A DNA stretch of 12,222 nucleotides, taken from assembly GCA_014885115.2 (NCBI GenBank), contig WKLE02001570.1:10914-23135 (forward strand), in the 5' to 3' direction. This stretch comes from Asterionellopsis glacialis (Eukaryota > Bacillariophyta > Plagiogrammaphyceae > Rhaphoneidales > Asterionellopsidaceae). The translations under genes were made by a program, and so were the position numbers. Below the pieces are notes generated by a model. The model did not search any database, was not told where the DNA came from, and saw nothing but the letters and a program-made list of their open reading frames with translations. Positions 7,966 to 12,222 of this stretch are shown piece after piece; the stretch's first letter is position 1, and each line of letters opens with the position of its first letter.

Positions 7966-8745
7966 GATGATGAATTACAAAAAAAATTACAGCAACAACA
8001 ACATTTGACTACTGCAAACGGCCTCCTAAATATTGCTCAAGAGATCATGGAGTCCACCCTCTGTGACTTGGAAGACATAAGAGTTTATATTGACAACATA
8101 TAGGCATCTGTTCAGAGGACTTTTGACTGGAAATCACACCTTCTTAAAGTGGTCAATAGGTACTATTATACAGTGAATCGAAAAACAAAAATTTAGCCCA
8201 AGCAATAAGTGGGCTGGCTGAGCTACTATTTACTAACATCCACAAGCCTTGAATGTGTTTGCTACCATGCCATCACAGAAATACTATAAATTTGCATCTA
8301 CCCAAATCCATCACAAAATCTAAGACAATCTCCAAATCTTGCTAACACAGACTTTTCAAACCATCATTTTGTTAGCAGCAGCACCTCATCCCTTAACAGA
8401 TCATTCATCTAGTAATCCTCAATATTTGGTCCCCTCATTGAAGACCCTCATTGAAGACCCTCATTGAAGACATTTAATCTGTCAGCTTGCTTAAAAGAAC
8501 AGAATATTATGGATGAAAGTCTCCTTTGTCTAAACTAGGAAGTACCAAAGCTAGTACCAAAAATAATTTTGATCCAGCAAGAAAAATGGAATCTTGTTGC
8601 TATAGTACTGGTCTCTTTCCCATTGAGTGCATTCAGTATGTCAGCACCTGCAGTTAAATATTACCATCTGATGTATCAAAAAAACACTAATATCCCATGC
8701 GACAAGCCTTTCCACTTTTAATCCAGCACTAGTAGCATTAGTGGT
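7966..8745 (+). pseudogene. Decayed Ty3/gypsy-like reverse transcriptase / RNase H fragment
   Basis: Frame 1 from 7966 reads ...NIAQEIMESTLCDLEDIR, then VYIDN at 8083-8097. This is the position of the YIDD catalytic box of retrotransposon reverse transcriptase, with the second Asp changed to Asn and a TAG at 8101. It continues with FDWKSHLLKVVNR (compare the usual ..W..HL..L..V), then YTVN, then GWLSYYLLTSTSLE (compare WLGYWLTPTGLKP). Stops lie at 8194, 8206 and 8287. After a frame change, HPLTDHSSS (about 8393-8419) matches the ..PLTD.. segment. Back in frame 1, CDKPFHF (8698-8718), a stop and SSTSS align with the KPFHIYTDASD start of RNase H, with the catalytic Asp lost. The YIDN-to-RNase H distance is longer than usual, suggesting inserted sequence around 8430-8638. 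No gag, integrase or LTR is seen. The element is clearly dead. Family assignment is by motif recall and is moderate. Confidence 0.65.
8432..8470 (+). repeat. Exact 13-bp tandem repeat, three copies
   Basis: CCCTCATTGAAGA is repeated exactly three times (8432-8444, 8445-8457, 8458-8470). It lies inside the reverse transcriptase relic, where an expansion not divisible by three would add to the frame damage. The identity of the copies suggests a recent slippage event, younger than the relic's other mutations. Confidence 0.95.
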
Positions 8746-9448
8746 TGATTTGGGTTTATTTTCTTAGTATCATTGTTTTTTTTTTTAAGTCAATTTTATC
8801 ATGAAGGCCACCAGAGTCACAACCTCGCTTTTAAAAATCATGGTGTCATGTAATTCAGCTGTCAAGATATAATCTGCTTGTTTTTGAAGTGAATTATTTT
8901 AGTATGGACCAGACTTAAAGAAAAATCAAAAACCTTACCACTTGATCTAAAGCCATTATTGACACAAAATATTTTTCAAAAACAATTGCTTACAAGACTC
9001 TCCTCACTGGTGTCAATTCTGAGAATTCAGACCATAATATTCCTAGTTACCAATTTAGTCAGATAGAGAAACTATTTCTCTCCATCTGTGGCCAATTATG
9101 CAGTTGTCAGTATAATACTTCAAACAATAGTACTTGAGATTCTTCTTACAAATTTGGTGCAAGATATGTTGTAATATCATATGAAAAAAAGGCTCGTCCA
9201 ACATTTTGAACAATATTTGTACTCAGTATATTGTGTTTATTGTAAAAAGGTCTGGTGTAAGTTTCTTTTTAAAAGGCAAGAAGAATCAGATCATTCTCAG
9301 TGTGTTGGGAGAATGAAAATCAGAAAAAATCTGGGAAAAAATCTGGAAGGAAATGTGTGGATATTACGAGGTCCCCAGAAGTGTGTGGGGAAAGTACATA
9401 GGACCTAGGACCTACACAATTATCACTACCCCCTCCTTTATGGCCTTT
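8746..9448. other. AT-rich region, no gene seen
   Basis: The window continues downstream of the RNase H-like relic without recognisable integrase or LTR sequence. The open frame at 9181-9408 (+, 75 codons) is Lys-rich with no domain and partly consists of the short repeats below. A 12-bp unit GAAAAAATCTGG is repeated exactly twice (9323-9334, 9335-9346). A short AGGACCTAGGACCT duplication follows near 9400-9412. This could be the eroded tail of the same retroelement, but I cannot show it. Confidence 0.5.
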
Positions 9449-9539
9449 GTGGACTACTCAAAAAAATGCTGAAAAGCTGAAAACCTTGAAAATGATGGGG
9501 CAACATACTGGGAATCGGCTTCAAAAGAGGCTCTAAACT

Positions 9540-9659
9540 GAGTGTGACAAACAAAAATCTGAACTGTGTTATTTTAGCTGTTTTACAAATGGCCTTCAGA
9601 AAAATACTTTTACAGCCTACAGAATTTTTTTGTCACACTCCTACCCTAGAGTGTGACAA
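9540..9659. repeat. Short inverted repeats built on GAGTGTGACAA
   Basis: GAGTGTGACAAACAAAAATCTG (9540-9561) is matched in inverse orientation at 9620-9640 with one gap and one mismatch. It encloses about 58 bp, a MITE-sized palindrome of about 100 bp. The right arm also pairs with a third copy at 9649-9659: TTGTCACACTC, an 8-nt loop, then GAGTGTGACAA, an 11-bp perfect stem. Function is unknown; a decayed miniature element is the simplest reading. Confidence 0.75.
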
Positions 9660-10004
9660 TTTTATCCTGAACCTATTTCCTGAACTACCTCCAAGAGACG
9701 TCTCCACCAATCAAATCAATTCAAAAAAAATTCTGCAGAACAGACTCCCTCCGTGTTCTTTAAAAAGCATAGCACATGGTGAGTTGTTCCAGAATTAGGC
9801 TGATCCTTATTGCGTGACAAAAACAAAAACAAAACAAAACTGAACATGTTTTGATGGACTGACAGACCAAATCAGGTTTTGCACTCAAACCAAAAATTTT
9901 GTCCTTATTGTGAAACAAAAACAAAAACATGAGGAATAGAAAATGTTTTGAACCAATCAGATTACTTTACTGAAAAATTGTATTATTGTTAGTCCTAATG
10001 TATT

Positions 10005-10019
10005 GGTACCAGGTACCAG
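10005..10019 (+). repeat. Tandem GGTACCA pair
   Basis: GGTACCA is repeated head to tail, giving two KpnI-type GGTACC palindromes 7 bp apart within TATTGGTACCAGGTACCAGATA. It is a small feature inside the foldback element. No function is claimed. Confidence 0.7.
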
Positions 10020-10061
10020 ATACTTACAGTCAGTAGGGATTGCTCTCTGCATACAGTATCT

Positions 10062-10062
10062 C

Positions 10063-10118
<56 letters not shown>

Positions 10119-10119
10119 C
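10062..10119 (+). repeat. (CAA)19 microsatellite
   Basis: There are nineteen uninterrupted CAA units plus one base. On the minus strand the tract reads as a run of 19 leucines in an open frame covering 10160-9957. That frame has no other protein-like feature and is not accepted as a gene. A perfect tract of this length is likely to vary in length between strains. Confidence 0.97.
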
Positions 10120-10650
10120 CTTCTGTGATTTTGGACTTGATACACCGGTTGACTGACCATGACAATTTATACATCATGGAGTTAAAAAATGAAAAACAAT
10201 AATCTTCCAATTCTGTCCAACAACATGATCATCCAGCATCAAAATGAAAGGTTTATTGTTGTCTTGCTTGATTTTTGTTTGTCTTGTTCTCATGGTTGTT
10301 AATTTGATTGTACTTGTTGTTGGTGTCATTGTTGTCATCATGTTGTCTCTCAAGAGTTACCAGTACACAGTAGGACTATGCGTGTTTGGTCAAGATAGGG
10401 ATATGGATTTTATACAAGAGTGTCACAGTGTCTGTATGGTCAGTTTTGTCACAACCTTGCCCAAGGAGTACAAAACTGAGCTTCCTTTTTGTTGTTTTAC
10501 AGGGTTAAGTTTTGTAATACAAAACTGAAATTGGGCTAATAACAATTAATTTTTGTTGTTGTATAGCAATAAGGACAGTATTTTGGATGACAAAAAAAAA
10601 CTGACAGGTGGGCTCAGTTTTGTTTTCATTTTTGTCACATGATAAGGATT

Positions 10651-11225
10651 GGTCTTAGGTGAGACAAATGGTAACAATTTCTGTCTGTCTCTCCTACACA
10701 TCTTCTATGTAATTGTACCAGTATGTCTGATTGTTGTGAGATTTGAATTTTTTGTCTTGTGTGCATGCGTAGTACTGTGGCAAATTAACAATGACCCAAA
10801 AAAGCCTTTTCCATGCTACAATCAACCAAAATGAACATAACAACCCACCTAATGCATCTATAATACATCTGTTGGAACTGCCATGGCAAAGAATAACAAA
10901 GAATAGTGATCTGGGAACAGAAATATGGTTAATTGTAATTTTGCCGGCAAAGCTGTTTTTTTGTGGTCACACAAAATGGCCAAATTTAATTGACAATCTT
11001 CCATTTCACTGTTATTGTTCCATTTGACTAAATCAATGATGATGGTTCTACCCGTACCATCTTTGTTGTTAGTATTAAAAAGGTTTATTGTTGTATTTTT
11101 TGGTGATTTATCACCATTATTGTCAGGACATAAAATAGGTGCCAAAGTATGTAGGTTTTGGTACTGTACAAAATTTTAGAACACATGGACAGAATGACTG
11201 TTGAGACATCTGTGTGTGTTACTGT
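10651..11225. other. Repeat-flanked region, no gene recognised
   Basis: Short open frames on both strands (10649-10834 +, 10791-11027 +, 11145-10858 -) overlap one another and show no domain. The motif AGGTTTATTGT near 11081 also occurs near 10250 and 11673, so this DNA shares dispersed repeats with its surroundings. I see no RNA gene or regulatory element that I would defend. Confidence 0.5.
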
Positions 11226-11291
11226 GTTTTCAGCTTTTCAGCTTTTTGATGAGTAGTTCACATGATGAGGTGCAATTTCCAGTTTTACTAC

Positions 11292-12037
11292 GTGCACACT
11301 TTATCAGAAAACAATCAGAAAAAGAATAAGACTAAGATTATTATTTTTTCCTGGAAAAAGACTACCCCCCACACTTTATTTTTGCAATCAAGCAAAAGAA
11401 TCAGAAATCAAGTCATGAGTCTGCAACAAGAATAATCAGTGCACCAAAAAAGACAGTTCTAAAATGGCTGCCTGTGTGCCATCCATGTTTTCACCCTCTT
11501 TGTCAGAGGATACAGAGAGAGAGGAGGACCCACGGCAATACTGTCATGGTTTCGTGATCTTGACAAACACCTCTGTTTTCTATCACAGATGCCCATCTAA
11601 CAATAATGAAACCAAGCAACAATCAACTATGATATAAAAAATTTGGACAGGGAATCGAATAGTGCTAAGAAGAGGTTTATTGTCATCTGAAAGGAGTCAT
11701 CTTGTCATGACAGCACCATGGTGACTGGTTTTTTTCATTGTTGATTCAATCAGTCCCTCAAGGAAACCAAAGAAACAACTTATAATGCCAATTCAATGGA
11801 ATGCTTCCTGATTGGTTGGATCCAGATTGTTGTTGCACCAAAAAAAAACTGATTCTTTTTTCTGATACTTTTTCTTGTGGACCTGATTCTTTTTCACATC
11901 TGCAAGAATGGATTTCGGAGCAACGTCCAGAACCAAAGAGTCAGGAATAATAACCTATTAAGTGAGGAGTAATAACCTATTGGGAGGCAAAAAAAGATGA
12001 TTTTTTATTCTGATTTGTTTTCTGATAAAGTGTGCAC
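11292..12037. mobile_element. Element bounded by 29/30-bp terminal inverted repeats, ~746 bp
   Basis: GTGCACACTTTATCAGAAAA begins the left arm (11292-11320). Its inverse, 12008-12037, is identical over the whole 29 bp except for one extra base. Such near-perfect ends on a 746-bp body are typical of MITE-like non-autonomous DNA elements. Immediate flanks (TACTAC on the left, CCTCTT on the right) show no target-site duplication. The body holds a 58-codon open frame from ATG 11464, with a locally higher GC content but no known domain. It also holds two adjacent perfect 10-bp palindromes: TGTCATGACA at 11703-11712 and CACCATGGTG at 11714-11723. No transposase is recognisable. Near-identity of the ends suggests it is younger than the other inverted repeats here. 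Confidence 0.65.
11943..11981 (+). repeat. 22-bp-period direct repeat, two copies
   Basis: AGGAATAATAACCTATT (11943-11959) recurs as AGGAGTAATAACCTATT (11965-11981) with one mismatch and an offset of 22 bp. It sits just inside the right arm of the 11292-12037 element. It is probably a local duplication. Confidence 0.85.
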
Positions 12038-12046
12038 CCTCTTAGA

Positions 12047-12175
12047 CCCTGTTTTAACAACTTTTTTTTTGGAAATTCCAAAATGCGGAAATCACATCTG
12101 CTGTTTTTGGGGGTGGTAGTCGGCCATTTTTTCCAACCCCATTTTTAACACCCTTTTTTTTGGAATTTCGGAAAT
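12047..12175 (+). repeat. ~91-bp-period direct repeat, two diverged copies
   Basis: TTTTAACA followed by a T run, then GGAA-TTCC/TTCGG and GGAAAT, occurs at about 12052 and again at about 12143, an offset of about 91 bp. The copies are diverged outside these blocks. The array might continue beyond the window end, since only about two periods are visible. Confidence 0.55.
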
Positions 12176-12222
12176 ACTGTCCATTCAGACCAGCCAAGCA
12201 GAATACAGTATTATATGCATAC

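Larger units (their letters stand above)
9802..10650. mobile_element. Foldback-type inverted-repeat element, ~850 bp
   Basis: The left end (9802-9843) and the reverse complement of the right end (10614-10650) share ATCCTTAT...GTGACAAAAA..AAAAC..AAAACTGA, about 31 of 37 aligned bases with one 5-bp gap. A CTGNCAG pair follows at the matching place. A second, inner pair starts with GTCCTTATTG (9901-9910, inverse at 10567-10576). Each arm therefore carries two spaced copies of a related motif, in mirror order, with arms of roughly 110-130 bp. The inside holds a (CAA)19 tract and TTGT-rich DNA with no transposase. No clear target-site duplication was found; a TTAGG word lies a few bases outside each end (9795, 10656 region). 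It is best read as a non-autonomous foldback or MITE-like relic. Confidence 0.6.
9449..11261. repeat. Long-range inverted repeat, 36-bp arms
   Basis: The left arm 9449-9484 and the reverse complement of the right arm 11226-11261 match at 32 of 36 positions with no gap. The shared core is GCTGAAAAGCTGAAAAC preceded by ACTACTCA. The arms enclose about 1.74 kb, including the foldback structure at 9802-10650. The arms could be the ends of a decayed transposable element, or two opposite copies of a dispersed repeat. No convincing target-site duplication flanks them. Confidence 0.75.

Noticed and set aside
9957..10160. Minus-strand open frame with a run of leucines
   Set aside because: The run is only the complement of the (CAA)19 microsatellite. 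The flanking residues show no domain, and the frame lies inside a foldback element.
10244..10528. Plus-strand open frame rich in Val/Leu that looks like a membrane protein
   Set aside because: The hydrophobicity comes from TTGTTG/GTTGTT simple sequence. There is no support from context or domain, and the frame sits inside the inverted-repeat element.
10858..11145. Minus-strand 95-codon open frame
   Set aside because: It starts only at TTG, overlaps two other frames on the plus strand, and has no recognisable motif.
1..12222. tRNA, rRNA or CRISPR array
   Set aside because: I scanned for a GTTCGAATC-type T-loop with a matching acceptor stem and for regularly spaced short direct repeats with unique spacers. 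The only regular array is the 181-bp satellite-like repeat, which has no spacer structure.

Overview
This looks like AT-rich nuclear DNA from a eukaryotic microbe. A photosynthetic stramenopile such as a diatom is my best guess, at moderate to low confidence. The reasons are: two widely spaced genes; a protein kinase of eukaryotic type; a short GT-AG intron (121 bp, GTATGT...CTACAG); a GNAT enzyme with a hydrophobic N-terminal segment and a long Lys/Ser/Ala-rich spacer; and large intergenic stretches holding a decayed Ty3/gypsy-like reverse transcriptase, tandem repeats and inverted repeats. There are no bacterial operons or ribosome binding sites, and I see no rRNA, tRNA or CRISPR array.

Layout. 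1-1340 is repeat-flavoured intergenic DNA with no convincing gene. It holds an acidic, frame-broken reading stretch on the minus strand (192-29) and three copies of a 9-bp motif. About 1344-2215 is a tandem array of a ~181-bp unit. 2216-3431 is the kinase upstream region: 2522-3150 carries 19 GTAC tetramers, and a TATA-like pair lies about 100 bp before the start codon. 3432-4769 is an intact, intronless Ser/Thr protein kinase gene. 4770-5428 separates it from the next gene on the same strand and holds a TATA-like tract, a CCAAT box and two TGACGT-type cores.

5429-7439 is a two-exon GNAT acetyltransferase gene (exons 5429-7021 and 7143-7439; 629 residues). The intron splits the catalytic domain just after the acetyl-CoA-binding loop. 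7440-7965 has no recognisable gene. 7966-8745 is a broken reverse transcriptase/RNase H relic. 8746-12222 is a gene-poor mosaic of inverted repeats: arms at 9449/11226, 9540/9620, 9802/10545-10650 and 11292/12008. It also holds a (CAA)19 microsatellite and short direct repeats, as expected for decayed non-autonomous or foldback elements.

The kinase and the acetyltransferase are adjacent and co-oriented, but nothing in the sequence shows that they work together. The most unusual structures are the 181-bp array, the GTAC cluster, the nested inverted-repeat block on the right, and the intron that would delete half of the GNAT fold if retained.
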